A DNA stretch of 64,000 bases from Gemmatimonadaceae bacterium (GTDB lineage: Bacteria; Gemmatimonadota; Gemmatimonadetes; Gemmatimonadales; Gemmatimonadaceae). Positions 50,948 through 59,977 of this stretch are shown here, piece after piece. The translations under genes were made by a program, and so were the position numbers. Location of the stretch: assembly GCA_019637445.1 (NCBI GenBank), contig JAHBVS010000001.1, positions 186,001-250,000 of the forward strand, given 5' to 3'. Below the pieces are notes generated by a model. It saw only the letters and a list, made by a program, of their open reading frames with translations. It was not told the DNA's origin and did no database searches. Position 1 is the stretch's first letter; each line of letters starts with the position of its first letter.

Positions 50948-52455
50948 CAGCTCGCGGAGAGTCTCCGCGCCGCCTGCGCCGCGGCCACAGCGCCGCCACC
51001 TGCCATCGCCAGCACCAAGCCGAGCACGAGGTTCACCAGCGGGCGCGGAAAGTACGGGTCATCGCGATGCGGCACCGTCGGTGCGTCCACGATGCGCACC
51101 TCGTCGAGCCGCAGCGCATCCTGCAGTTCGGTCTGGCGCAGCTGCTTCTGCAGCAACAGGTATCCCTCGTTGAGCACGCGCACCTCGCGAGCGAGCCGCA
51201 GGTAGCGCATCTCCGTCTCGGGGAACTCCGCTAGGCGCGCGTCGATCGCGGCAATGGCCGCCGTCGTGGGCGCAATCTGCTCGTCGAGGCTTTCGAGATA
51301 CTGCCGGCCGAGGCGCTGCAGTTGGCGCTCGAGCTCCTCGATGCGCGCCGAGAGCTGCCGCACATCCGCGTTGTCGTCGCTGCGCACGAGGCGCAGCTCG
51401 CTGCGGTCGTTCTCCAGCGTCGTCAGCGTGAGCAGCAGGTCTTGGATCGCGCGGTTGGTGATCAGTGACGGAAAGGTCGCGAGCTGCCGATACGCCTCGG
51501 AGCGAGTGGTCCCCGCCCTGCCCTCCACCAGCGCCAACAAGCGCGCCAGGGCCGCGCGTTCCACCTCAAGCGCGTCGAGCGTGCCGCGCAGCGCAGCGTA
51601 GCGCTGTACCTCCGCTGCGCCCTGCTCGCTCGGGGCCACCAGCCCGGAGGATTCCTGATAGCGGCGCTGCGCTTCCTCGGCCTGGGCCAGCCGAACGCGC
51701 TGGTCCTCGACCTGGCGTCGCAGCTCGGCGGCCGTCGTGCCGGCATCCCCACTCGCTTCGCGACGCGTGAAGCTCAGGTACTCGGCGAGGATCCGTTCCA
51801 ACACGCGCGCGGCGAGCTCAGGGTCCGGATCCTCGTAGCTGAGCGTGATCAGCTGGGCGCCCGCGCTCTGCCGACGGACCGCCAGCCGTTCCAGGAGCTC
51901 CCGCCGCGCGACGAAACGCGGCACGACGTCCAACTCGATGTCGTCAGGCAGACCCGCCGCGCCCGGTGTCGCCAGCTGCACGCGAGTGAAGCCGAGCTCC
52001 AAGTTGCCGCCGCCGGCAACCTGCGCCGGCAGCGTCAGGCCGTCGGAAAGATCCTCTCCCGTGAGCGCCCACGAGCTGCCGTCCGCGCGCAGGCGAACGC
52101 TGCCCTCCACATCCCCTGCGCTACTGCCATCGACGACGCTGGCAGTGAACACGAGCGAGCGCGCCACGCGCGGCTCCTCCACGCGCACCGTCAGGCCCAG
52201 CGAATCGATCACGGCGTCCACCACGCGACGGCTGCGCAGCACACCGATCTGCGTCTCGAGTTCGTCGTCGCCGAGTCCGAGCAGCGGTGCCCCGGGCATC
52301 GAGGCGACAGCGTCGGCGAGCCCGGACATCCCGCGGTTCGACTCCACCTGCAGCAGCGCCTCGCTGCGATAGCGCGGCGTGACCATCAGGGTCCAGGCGA
52401 GCACGAGGGCGAACAGTGCCCCGCCCATCGCGAGGGGTGCGAGGTACCGTCTCAT
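50947..52455 (-). CDS. Wzz/GNVR chain-length regulator, no kinase
   Basis: 502 residues. An N-terminal membrane helix (MRRYLAPLAMGGALFALVLA), a Wzz domain, a long periplasmic coiled coil (about 200-430), and a GNVR-like tail before a second membrane helix (VNLVLGLVLAMAGGGAVAAA). The usual C-terminal tyrosine kinase is absent. It sets polysaccharide chain length. Its ATG overlaps the Wzi-like stop by 4 bases. Confidence 0.85.
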   Translation of the reverse strand: MRRYLAPLAMGGALFALVLAWTLMVTPRYRSEALLQVESNRGMSGLADAVASMPGAPLLGLGDDELETQIGVLRSRRVVDAVIDSLGLTVRVEEPRVARSLVFTASVVDGSSAGDVEGSVRLRADGSSWALTGEDLSDGLTLPAQVAGGGNLELGFTRVQLATPGAAGLPDDIELDVVPRFVARRELLERLAVRRQSAGAQLITLSYEDPDPELAARVLERILAEYLSFTRREASGDAGTTAAELRRQVEDQRVRLAQAEEAQRRYQESSGLVAPSEQGAAEVQRYAALRGTLDALEVERAALARLLALVEGRAGTTRSEAYRQLATFPSLITNRAIQDLLLTLTTLENDRSELRLVRSDDNADVRQLSARIEELERQLQRLGRQYLESLDEQIAPTTAAIAAIDARLAEFPETEMRYLRLAREVRVLNEGYLLLQKQLRQTELQDALRLDEVRIVDAPTVPHRDDPYFPRPLVNLVLGLVLAMAGGGAVAAAQAARRLSAS

Positions 52456-54134
52456 CGCTGGACGCGTGGAAGTCGAGGCGTGAGCGTCAGGGTCAGGCTC
52501 CGGTTCAAGAGATCAACGCCTTCGGTGCGGCCGTCGGGCGTACCGAACTCGTAGGCCTGATAAAGATGGTTGAGGCGAACGCCTTCCGTGAACTCGACCA
52601 GCGCCTCCCAGGTCCCGATGGCCATCCCGCCACGCAGCGAGGCCCAGAGCTGCAGGTCCTCGCGCTTGGGCGGCAACGGGTTGAGGAAGCGGTAGTTCGC
52701 ATCGCGGCGCCAGCGGCCCAGCGAGAGACCGGCGCGCCAGTCGGGCGCGCGATAGTCCGCCGCGAAGTACTGGCTCGACGCCGCGGGCCCAATGCTGGGG
52801 CCGAGCGTCTGCCCTTGGTGCGTCCAGCCGTGGGGAACGGCCGGACTGCTGAAGCTGGTGCCGATGGGTCGAACGCGCGTGCTGGGGCTGGGCTCCAGGT
52901 AGCTGAACTCCGTTTGGAAGTGCAGCATCCCGCCCCAACGCGGCTGGGCCCACTGCGCGCCGACCGCGTAGCCCTGCATGTGCCCCGGCTGCTCGAGAAA
53001 GTCGCGCAGGCTGGCGACTTGTTCGAAGCGCGCCCATTCGACGTAGGCCTCGACGCCCTGCTCCGGAAAGCGCCAGCGCGAGAACATCGCGAAGATCTGG
53101 TCGCGCGCCTTCGCCGAGTCGGCGCTGCGCGACCAGGGGCGCCCCACGTCGCGCCAGACGTCGAGCATCGTCGCGAGGCCGGGGGCGCGGCGCGCCATCA
53201 CGCCGCGGGTCGCCCCGAGAGTCGGCCAGGGGCCTTCCCACACGGGGCGCCAGGTGACACCGAGCGCGTTGAGCGAGCGCGCGTCGTTGCGCGAATCGAA
53301 GTCGAAGAACTCGGACTCCTCGAGCCGCCCGAGGATCCACTGGTATTCAAAGGCCCCGATGCGGGTCTCGAACGGGCGCGCGGACTCCACGAAGATCTGC
53401 GCGAAGGCCGGTGCGTTCGAGGAGAGCAACATCGCGTTGCGGACACCCGGACCCCACCAGCGGTTCTCGTGCCCCACTCCCACGCGCACACCCGCGCCGA
53501 CATCCACGGCCACGCGTCCCTGGAACGTGAGCGCCCCACGCGCCTCGTCGCCGAATCGCTGGGGATAATCCATTGATGTCGGCAGCGGATAGAACGGATT
53601 CGCCCACACGTTCCGAACAGGCGGGCTTGGCTGCGGATACGGGATGGTCTGGAACGCCAGGTTGGCCTCGTAGACCAGCTGAGGCACCAGCACCGCCGTC
53701 ACGCGCCCGCGCCGCAGGGCCACGCCCGCACTCGCCAGCATGTTGCGGCCGCGTCCGGCGCGCAGCGGGCCATCATTGAAGCCCCAGGCGTGCGCGGAGT
53801 TGTAGCCGACCATCAACTCGGGCGTGAAGGCGGCGATGCCGTCTCGCTCTCCGAGCCGATCAGTCATCCGCGTGCCGACGCTGCGGAGCAGGGTGCCCGC
53901 GTCGTCGTCGAGTCCAAGCAGCTCGCGCAGGCGAAGCGTCGTTTCGGTCTCCGAGCCCGGCAGCGGGAGCGCGGAGACGCCGAGTAGGCCGCGCGAGGTC
54001 GAGTCTCGCGTCTGCGCCTGCGTTTGTGCGCGCAGCGGCGCAGCACCGGCGACAGCGACGGTCCACGCCGCAGCGGCACACACAAGCCAATGGGGTGGCC
54101 GGGGAGATCGCACGGTGGGTAACCTTACGCGCAT
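52452..54134 (-). CDS. Wzi-like capsule assembly barrel, copy 1
   Basis: 560 residues from ATG (MRVRLPTVRSPRPPHWLVCA); a GTG at 54113 would trim 7 residues. Signal peptide with PLRAQ cleavage, then beta-barrel with WWGPGVRNAMLLSSNAPAF and FEYQWILGRLEES, family hallmarks of capsule assembly Wzi. It anchors capsule at the outer membrane. Divergent from and homologous to copy 2; the two ATGs overlap. Confidence 0.82.
   Translation of the reverse strand: MRVRLPTVRSPRPPHWLVCAAAAWTVAVAGAAPLRAQTQAQTRDSTSRGLLGVSALPLPGSETETTLRLRELLGLDDDAGTLLRSVGTRMTDRLGERDGIAAFTPELMVGYNSAHAWGFNDGPLRAGRGRNMLASAGVALRRGRVTAVLVPQLVYEANLAFQTIPYPQPSPPVRNVWANPFYPLPTSMDYPQRFGDEARGALTFQGRVAVDVGAGVRVGVGHENRWWGPGVRNAMLLSSNAPAFAQIFVESARPFETRIGAFEYQWILGRLEESEFFDFDSRNDARSLNALGVTWRPVWEGPWPTLGATRGVMARRAPGLATMLDVWRDVGRPWSRSADSAKARDQIFAMFSRWRFPEQGVEAYVEWARFEQVASLRDFLEQPGHMQGYAVGAQWAQPRWGGMLHFQTEFSYLEPSPSTRVRPIGTSFSSPAVPHGWTHQGQTLGPSIGPAASSQYFAADYRAPDWRAGLSLGRWRRDANYRFLNPLPPKREDLQLWASLRGGMAIGTWEALVEFTEGVRLNHLYQAYEFGTPDGRTEGVDLLNRSLTLTLTPRLPRVQR
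54120..54125 (+). promoter_or_regulatory. -10-like box, leaderless start (Wzi copy 2)
   Basis: TAACCT ends 7 bases before the ATG at 54133. It lies inside the signal-peptide codons of the divergent copy 1. Confidence 0.35.
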
Positions 54135-55827
54135 GGCGCGAGGTGAATCAAGCGGTCGGGGAGCGATTGCACGCGCAGCGCCGCGCGCGCTGTTGGCCGT
54201 GCTCGCGATCTCCGTTCCGGTCGTCTCGGCCACGGCGCAGCAGCAGGCACGCGAGTCGGCGGGCGCAGCGCAGCAGGAGCCGGCGCGCCTCGAGTTGGGC
54301 GGTGCCATCCTCGCCGCCGGAGACCAGGCCTCGTACCTGCGGACCCTCGCACTGCTCGATTCCACGCGAGAAATCCCGTGGAGCATCCAACCCTTCACGG
54401 CGGCGCTCGAGCGTCGACTCGCCGCGCCGGCAGGTGATGGGACCACGAGTCCTTGGGCAGGCCGGTTCACGGGGAGCAGCGCGACGATCCAACTCCTCCG
54501 CCCCGACGTCCTCGCCATCCACAACAGTGCACTTCCCGTCGGCGCCAACGACGGCGTGCTCTGGGCGGGCCGCGGCAGCACGATTGCCGCGCAAGCCGGC
54601 GTCCGCGCGCAATGGGGGCGCGTACGCCTTCAGCTCGCCCCCATCATCTTCCGCGCCGCCAACGCTGACTTCGACCTGCTGCCCAACGGTCAAGCGGATC
54701 CTTGGCTTTTCCGCGATCCGCGCCGACCCACGCAGATCGACCTCCCCCAGCGTTTCGGCAGCGACCCGTACACGCGCGTCGACCTCGGCGACAGTTTCAT
54801 TGACGTCGAGGCCTTCGGCGTCGCCGCCGGGTTCAGCACGGCGCGCCTGAGCTGGGGCCCGGCCCGCGAATACCCGTTGGTGCAGAGCGTGAACGCCGGC
54901 GGATTCCCGCACATCTTCATCGGCACCGCGGCACCCGTGAACGTCGGCATCGGGACGCTGCACGTCCGGCACATCGCCGGCCGGATGGAACAGAGCGACT
55001 GGTCGCCCATCCAAACCGGCCCCCTGCACCGCTTCCACGTCGGCTTCGTCGCGAGCTTCGCGCCGAGCTTCGTGCCCGGACTAGAGGTCGGTGGGATGCG
55101 CGTGATGAACGTGCGCTGGCATGAGGGCACCCCGAGTCTCTCGCAACTCACGCGTCCGTTCCAGGGTGTCATCAACGACCAGATCGGCGACATCAACAAG
55201 AACGACGAAAACCAGTTCGCCTCGCTGTTCCTGCGCTTCTCGCCACGCGCCTCGGGCTTCGAGGCCTACGCCGAGTGGGCGCGCGAGGACTTCAGCGGCA
55301 ACTGGCGCTGGCTCGCGATGCAGCCCGACGACCTCGGGGGCCTCACGCTCGGCGTGGCGCACGCCTTCCGTTCGGATGATGGCAACCTGCATACGTTGCG
55401 CGCCGAGCTGGTGACGGCGGAGATCGGACACCACGAGCGCCTTGGGCGCACGCTGAACCAGCCCATCCCGCTGTACTGGCACGTCCGCACGCGACAGGGA
55501 ATGACCAATCGCGGGCAGATCCTTGGCGCCGCGGCGGCGTACGGCGGTGCCGGGGCGACCTTGGCTTACGACCGCTACACCGCGAACGGGCGTCTCACCA
55601 TCGCACTCGAGCGCTTCCTGATCGGCGACTGGAGCCAGACACTCGGCCCGATCGGCGGTGTCCCACAGCCTGAGGTGCGTTACGGTGCGCGTGCAGAACT
55701 ACTGCGATTCCGCGGCGACGCCGACTGGTCGCTGCAGCTCGGACCCAGCTGGACGCTGAACCACCTGCTGGTGCCGGGCCACGATGTGTTCAACCTGAAC
55801 GCGCAGCTGCGCTGGCGCGGCTGGTAG
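54133..55827 (+). CDS. Wzi-like capsule assembly barrel, copy 2
   Basis: 564 residues from ATG (MARGESSGRGAIARAAPRAL). Signal peptide (VVSATAQ cleavage) and barrel with LSWGPAREYPLVQSVNAGGF and LHVRHIAGRMEQSDW, aligning with WGPG and IL.R.E segments of copy 1. The C-terminus ends in a barrel strand (NLNAQLRWRGW). The start overlaps the divergent copy 1 start by 2 bases. The frame is open upstream only as antisense of copy 1. Confidence 0.82.
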   Translation: MARGESSGRGAIARAAPRALLAVLAISVPVVSATAQQQARESAGAAQQEPARLELGGAILAAGDQASYLRTLALLDSTREIPWSIQPFTAALERRLAAPAGDGTTSPWAGRFTGSSATIQLLRPDVLAIHNSALPVGANDGVLWAGRGSTIAAQAGVRAQWGRVRLQLAPIIFRAANADFDLLPNGQADPWLFRDPRRPTQIDLPQRFGSDPYTRVDLGDSFIDVEAFGVAAGFSTARLSWGPAREYPLVQSVNAGGFPHIFIGTAAPVNVGIGTLHVRHIAGRMEQSDWSPIQTGPLHRFHVGFVASFAPSFVPGLEVGGMRVMNVRWHEGTPSLSQLTRPFQGVINDQIGDINKNDENQFASLFLRFSPRASGFEAYAEWAREDFSGNWRWLAMQPDDLGGLTLGVAHAFRSDDGNLHTLRAELVTAEIGHHERLGRTLNQPIPLYWHVRTRQGMTNRGQILGAAAAYGGAGATLAYDRYTANGRLTIALERFLIGDWSQTLGPIGGVPQPEVRYGARAELLRFRGDADWSLQLGPSWTLNHLLVPGHDVFNLNAQLRWRGW

Positions 55828-55836
55828 CGACGTCGG

Positions 55837-56442
55837 CTAGCGGGCGACGATCAAGGTCACCACGATGCCGGCGAGCCCGACGATCGCCGAGACCATGAAC
55901 GCGGAGTTCCGGTCGAACCATCCGCGCCGGTCCACGAAGACCTCGTCCCCGCTGCGCACGTCCGCGCGCACGAGGTCCGACTCCACCGACACGCGCTCGG
56001 CGAGCACTGCCCCGTCACGACGCACGCGCACGCGGCGCAAGTCGCCGTCGGCTGAGGCGCCGCCCGCCATCGCGATGGCACCGGCGATTGTGGTGTTCGG
56101 ATCCGCCAGCAGGATGCCCGGCTGGCGCACGAAACCGAGCACGAACACGCGGCGCAGCGGGGTGATGCGCAGGTCCGGGGCGCGTAGCTCGCGCGCGTAG
56201 GCGGCGCCGAGCGAATCGCGCACGCTCGACCAGGGACGACCGGTCACGCTGCGCCGGCCAAGCAGCGGCAGGACGACGGATCCGTCGACCTCGATGGGAA
56301 AGTCGCCGCGTAGCAGCGAGTCCCGCCAATGGAAGAGCTGCAACACATCGCCCGGCCGCAGCGCGAACTCCGGCGACGCGGCCGCCTGGGCCGGGAGTGC
56401 CGGCCCAATGGCGAACAGGGCGAGGAGTAGCAAGCGACGCAT
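55837..56442 (-). CDS. Polysaccharide export protein, short (Wza/SLBB)
   Basis: 201 residues. Signal peptide MRRLLLLALFAIGPALPAQA, then Poly_export with LRPGDVLQLFHW and one SLBB-like domain with VFVLGFVRQPGILLADPNTT, and a C-terminal membrane helix (VSAIVGLAGIVVTLIVAR). Wza is normally a lipoprotein, but no lipobox is seen here. TATCTT ends 9 bases before the ATG. Confidence 0.85.
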   Translation of the reverse strand: MRRLLLLALFAIGPALPAQAAASPEFALRPGDVLQLFHWRDSLLRGDFPIEVDGSVVLPLLGRRSVTGRPWSSVRDSLGAAYARELRAPDLRITPLRRVFVLGFVRQPGILLADPNTTIAGAIAMAGGASADGDLRRVRVRRDGAVLAERVSVESDLVRADVRSGDEVFVDRRGWFDRNSAFMVSAIVGLAGIVVTLIVAR

Positions 56443-56451
56443 CACGCGCGG

Positions 56452-56457
56452 AAGATA
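56452..56457 (-). promoter_or_regulatory. -10-like box, short leader (short SLBB)
   Basis: TATCTT ends 9 bases before the ATG at 56442. Confidence 0.35.
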
Positions 56458-56470
56458 GCGTTCGACCGCG

Positions 56471-57637
56471 TCAGAGGGGGAGGCCGCTGGCGGCTGCCGC
56501 GCGAGCACGCCATCCCTCGAGCGACCAGCCGTTCGCGACGCGCGCGATACCGGCGCGCCCAAGGCGATCGACCAGCGCGTTGTCGGACATCAGGGCAGAC
56601 AGCGGCTGTTGCCAGGCGTCTACCTCGCGCGGCAGCAGAAAGCCCGTTTCGCCATCGACTACCGTCTCGGCGAAGCCGCCCTCCCGCACGGCGATCACCG
56701 GCGTTCCGCAGGCCATCGCTTCCGGCGCCGAGAGGCCGAAGGGCTCGCGGTACGCCGCACAGAGCACCGCGCGCGACTGGCGATACAGCGCGACCAAGTC
56801 GTCAGACGACACACGGTGATGAATCCGAAGTGACACACCCTGCTCCGCCGCCAGGGTCTCGAGGCGAACCCGGTCCGCGTGGTGCGCCTCGTCGCAGGCG
56901 ATGTCGAGCGCTGGGCGCTGCGATGCCGGCAGCCGACCCAGCGCGCGAATGGCGAGATCGTGCCCCTTGAGCGGAGAGAGGCGGCCCACGGACAGCACAC
57001 TGGCGCTGCGGGCCGCGACCGACGCGGGAGAGAAGCGACGGGTGTCGATACCCGGCGCCAGAACGGTGGCAGACACGCCATAGGCGCGGCGCAGCCATTC
57101 AGCGGTGAAGGCGGAACTCGTCACGACGCGCCCCGCGGCACGCACTGCCGCGGCATCGCCGCGGCGAATGCGCAGGTGCCGCGGCAGCCGCAGCAACTTT
57201 CGCAAAGGTGCGAACGAGGCGCCCGGCTCGACCGCTGGCCAGTCGAACGACGCCACAGGCGCGAGCTGTTCCAGCGCCCGCACCCGCAGCGGCTCGTGCG
57301 TGTGCAGCACCGTCGGGCGGGTCAGCATCGTGAGGATCGGCGGGTGGCCAAACAGCCGGCACTTCTCCACCCACACGGCGTCTGGCGCCCAGGCCTCGAT
57401 GCGCCGCGCCATCTCGTGTGTCGCAGCGTCGTAGCGTCGCAGTGCCCCATTTCCCTCGAGGTCGAGCGGCAGCACTTCGCGGTGGCCCTCAAGTGGCCAG
57501 GGAGCGAACGCCTGTTCCGCCGAGCCGAAGGTGAATAGCCCGACCTCGTGGCCGGCATCCGCAAGGATGCGCGCGCTTTGCGCGACCAGCGCCAGAGCGC
57601 CGCCGGACGGCAGGTGATGGAAGAGCGCGATCCTCAC
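56471..57637 (-). CDS. Glycosyltransferase family 4
   Basis: 388 residues from GTG overlapping the GT2 stop (GTGA). VRIALFHHLPSGGALALVAQ at the N-terminus, and the donor site AAYREPFGLSAPEAMACGTPVIA near the C-terminus. GT-B retaining enzyme with unknown substrate. Paired with the GT2 gene upstream. Confidence 0.88.
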   Translation of the reverse strand: MRIALFHHLPSGGALALVAQSARILADAGHEVGLFTFGSAEQAFAPWPLEGHREVLPLDLEGNGALRRYDAATHEMARRIEAWAPDAVWVEKCRLFGHPPILTMLTRPTVLHTHEPLRVRALEQLAPVASFDWPAVEPGASFAPLRKLLRLPRHLRIRRGDAAAVRAAGRVVTSSAFTAEWLRRAYGVSATVLAPGIDTRRFSPASVAARSASVLSVGRLSPLKGHDLAIRALGRLPASQRPALDIACDEAHHADRVRLETLAAEQGVSLRIHHRVSSDDLVALYRQSRAVLCAAYREPFGLSAPEAMACGTPVIAVREGGFAETVVDGETGFLLPREVDAWQQPLSALMSDNALVDRLGRAGIARVANGWSLEGWRARAAAASGLPL

Positions 57638-58716
57638 GGGGGCGTCCCCGCATCGGCGTGGCGGCCGCGCCATAGCGCGCGTAGGTGGCGATAGACCCCG
57701 ACAGGGACCACTGTTGCCAGGACCAACTGAAGCCTGCGAAACGCCCGGTGCAGCGTTGACGTCACCCACGGTGCCGGCCGCCACACGAGTGCCAGGCCTA
57801 GGGCACGCACGCGTTGGCCAGCCAGGATCGCGGCCCAAACTCCGAATTCGCCGGCGTTCGCGCGCAGTGCGCGCCGCAGTCCGCTGATATCACGCAAAGC
57901 TTTGGAGGCCAAGGACTCGGCGCTCCGGCCAAGCTCTGCATAGAGAGAGGCGCGCGCCTGCGCGATGGGCGCCGAAAACTCGTCAGCCCCCGTCCAGCGG
58001 TTAGCGCCGTGGACCCGCAGCCTTACGTGGCGCCCACCCACCGGCACCACCCGACGCGCGTGGGAGGCGATGCAGAGCTGCAGCCAGCCATCGGCGGCAA
58101 TGCGGTACTGCGCGGGGACCGGGCCCGCCGTCTCGCCCTCTACGAGGACTGCGAGAAGAGATCGGCGAACGCAGAGACCTGAAGTGGGCGGCATCCACGA
58201 CACACGCCCTGCTCCAAGCGCGTCCGACTCCCTCAGCAGGGCTTCGAGCATAGTCCAATCAAGAGGGCTCGGATCCTGCCCCAGGGGCCTGCCAGCAGCG
58301 TCCACCGTCAGCACGCCCGAGAAGCCGGCGTCGCAGTCGGGGCTCGACTCTAGCGCCGACAGGGCCGCATCGAGGTACTCAGGCCCCCACTCGTCATCGC
58401 CGTCGAGGAATGCCAGCCAGGTGCCTCGAGCCCCGGCAATCCCCCGATTCAGGGCCGCAGCCTGCCCGCCGTTCGGCTGTCGGATGACCTGGATAGCGCT
58501 GGCAAATCCGGCGAGTATCTCAGGGGTGCGATCGGTCGACCCATCGTCCACGACGATGACCTCCCCCTGCCCCTCCCGGACCGCCCGCTGGGCCAGCGCG
58601 GAGGCCACGGCGGCCGCCACGAACGGACCCTGCTCGAAGGTGTCGATGATGACGGAGACTGTGATCGGCTCGGACACTTGTAGTCGAATTGGTCGGCCAC
58701 GATTGCTGTGGGCCAC
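57634..58716 (-). CDS. Glycosyltransferase family 2
   Basis: 360 residues from GTG (AHSNRGRPIRLQVSEPITVS); an alternative GTG lies 13 codons downstream. GT-A: VSVIIDTFEQGPFV, VIVVDDGSTDRTPEIL, FLDGDDEWGPEYL (DxD), then a C-terminal basic region. TATTAA ends 6 bases before the GTG, suggesting a leaderless mRNA. Divergent from the phosphotransferase. Confidence 0.9.
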   Translation of the reverse strand: MAHSNRGRPIRLQVSEPITVSVIIDTFEQGPFVAAAVASALAQRAVREGQGEVIVVDDGSTDRTPEILAGFASAIQVIRQPNGGQAAALNRGIAGARGTWLAFLDGDDEWGPEYLDAALSALESSPDCDAGFSGVLTVDAAGRPLGQDPSPLDWTMLEALLRESDALGAGRVSWMPPTSGLCVRRSLLAVLVEGETAGPVPAQYRIAADGWLQLCIASHARRVVPVGGRHVRLRVHGANRWTGADEFSAPIAQARASLYAELGRSAESLASKALRDISGLRRALRANAGEFGVWAAILAGQRVRALGLALVWRPAPWVTSTLHRAFRRLQLVLATVVPVGVYRHLRALWRGRHADAGTPP

Positions 58717-58722
58717 ATCACA

Positions 58723-58728
58723 TTAATA
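58723..58728 (-). promoter_or_regulatory. -10-like box, leaderless start (GT2)
   Basis: TATTAA ends 6 bases before the GTG at 58716. Confidence 0.4.
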
Positions 58729-58743
58729 ACCGCGCGTTGCACA

Positions 58744-58772
58744 TTGTCGGAACGTGGTCCCGGCGGTAGGTT
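58744..58772 (+). promoter_or_regulatory. Promoter of glycosylphosphotransferase
   Basis: TTGTCG (58744-58749), 17-base spacer, TAGGTT (58767-58772). The leader is about 34 nt. It lies back to back with the GT2 start. Confidence 0.55.
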
Positions 58773-58812
58773 CTCCCTCACCCATAGGCAGTCCCACCCC
58801 TCACTTGCCCCG

Positions 58813-59886
58813 ATGACGCCTGAGCAGCAGGCCAGAGTCAGTGCCGCGCCAGCGGTACGGCGGGAGGCACAGCAGCAGGGGGAATGGCGGGGCCGCGGTC
58901 GGGCGATCGTGGTCGGGCTCGCGCCTGATGTTCCGAGGGCGCTGGAGCACCCTGCGATGTCGGCCGGGGCCGGGTTCGAAGTGGCCGGTGTGGTCACCGT
59001 GTCGGAGGATGACGCGGATGTTCGGACGCACGCTGAGCAGCTTCACTCTCTCATTCTCGAGCATCACGCCAGCGTCGTGATGGTGGCTGGGCCGTTGGGG
59101 CCTGAGACCATGCGTGCAGTGTCCGACGTATCACTGCTGCACGGCTGCCGACTGCTCGCCGTGATGCCCAGTGAGGTCGTCAGCGGCCACGAGCCATTGA
59201 TTGTCTGGGAGGGTGAGAGCCCTCTGGTCCAACTCGCGGCACATAATCGCTCGGTGACTCAGGCAGCCATCAAACGCGCTGTTGATTTTGTCGGCGCCGC
59301 GCTTGGTCTCGTGCTTCTCGCACCCGTAATGCTGCTGGTGGCGCTGCTGATTCGCCTCGAGTCGCGCGGCCCTATGTTGTTCCGGCATTGGCGCGTTGGG
59401 CGCGGCGGCAGGAGCTTCCACTGCCTCAAGTTCCGCACTATGCGGGCTGACGCCGAGGATGTGCTGCGCACAAACGCAGACCTGCGGCGTTTGTATCGCG
59501 AGAACCATTACAAGCTGCCAGACGACCTGGACCCACGCGTTACACGGTTCGGGCGGTTCCTGCGCAAGACGTCACTGGACGAACTCCCGCAGCTCTTCAA
59601 CGTGCTGGTCGGCGACATGTCGCTGGTCGGCCCACGGCCAGTGATCGAGGAAGAGCTTGAGCACTACCGCGGCTCCGAGCGGCTGCTGCTGTCCGTGCGT
59701 CCAGGAATGACTGGCGAGTGGGCGGTCAATGGCCGGCACCACGTGGGGTACCCTGCCCGTGCGGAGCTTGAACTGCGTTACGTACGGCATTGGACCGTGC
59801 GGCGGGACATGGGAATCCTATTGGGCACCGTGAGCGCTGTGATGGACCCGGGCAGCGACGTCCAGACGAACGACCGGTTGGCGTGA
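58813..59886 (+). CDS. Polyprenyl glycosylphosphotransferase (WbaP/PssY-type)
   Basis: 357 residues. Residues ~15-165 form a CoA-binding-like/WbaP linker fold (IVVGLAPDVPRAL), then one re-entrant membrane helix (FVGAALGLVLLAPVMLLVAL) and the catalytic domain with RVGRGGRSFHCLKFRTMRAD and LDELPQLFNVLVGDMSLVGP. It starts the glycan by transferring a sugar-1-phosphate to undecaprenyl phosphate. The four N-terminal membrane helices of full-length WbaP are absent, so it is a shorter form. Confidence 0.9.
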   Translation: MTPEQQARVSAAPAVRREAQQQGEWRGRGRAIVVGLAPDVPRALEHPAMSAGAGFEVAGVVTVSEDDADVRTHAEQLHSLILEHHASVVMVAGPLGPETMRAVSDVSLLHGCRLLAVMPSEVVSGHEPLIVWEGESPLVQLAAHNRSVTQAAIKRAVDFVGAALGLVLLAPVMLLVALLIRLESRGPMLFRHWRVGRGGRSFHCLKFRTMRADAEDVLRTNADLRRLYRENHYKLPDDLDPRVTRFGRFLRKTSLDELPQLFNVLVGDMSLVGPRPVIEEELEHYRGSERLLLSVRPGMTGEWAVNGRHHVGYPARAELELRYVRHWTVRRDMGILLGTVSAVMDPGSDVQTNDRLA

Positions 59887-59915
59887 CGTAACCCTTGGTG
59901 GGAGTTAGGTTTCGG

Positions 59916-59947
59916 GCGCGGTCTCGGGACCGCGCTCGCTTTGTTTC
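59916..59947 (+). terminator. Terminator after glycosylphosphotransferase
   Basis: Perfect 8-bp stem GCGCGGTC/GACCGCGC (59916-59923 with 59928-59935), TCGG tetraloop, then TCGCTTTGTTT. Confidence 0.8.
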
Positions 59948-59977
59948 TGGACCTTTTCTGCGACGCGACAAGCAACG

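Noticed and set aside
54135-54581. N-terminal extension of Wzi copy 1
   Set aside because: The frame continues upstream only as antisense of Wzi copy 2; the signal peptide starts at 54134 or 54113.
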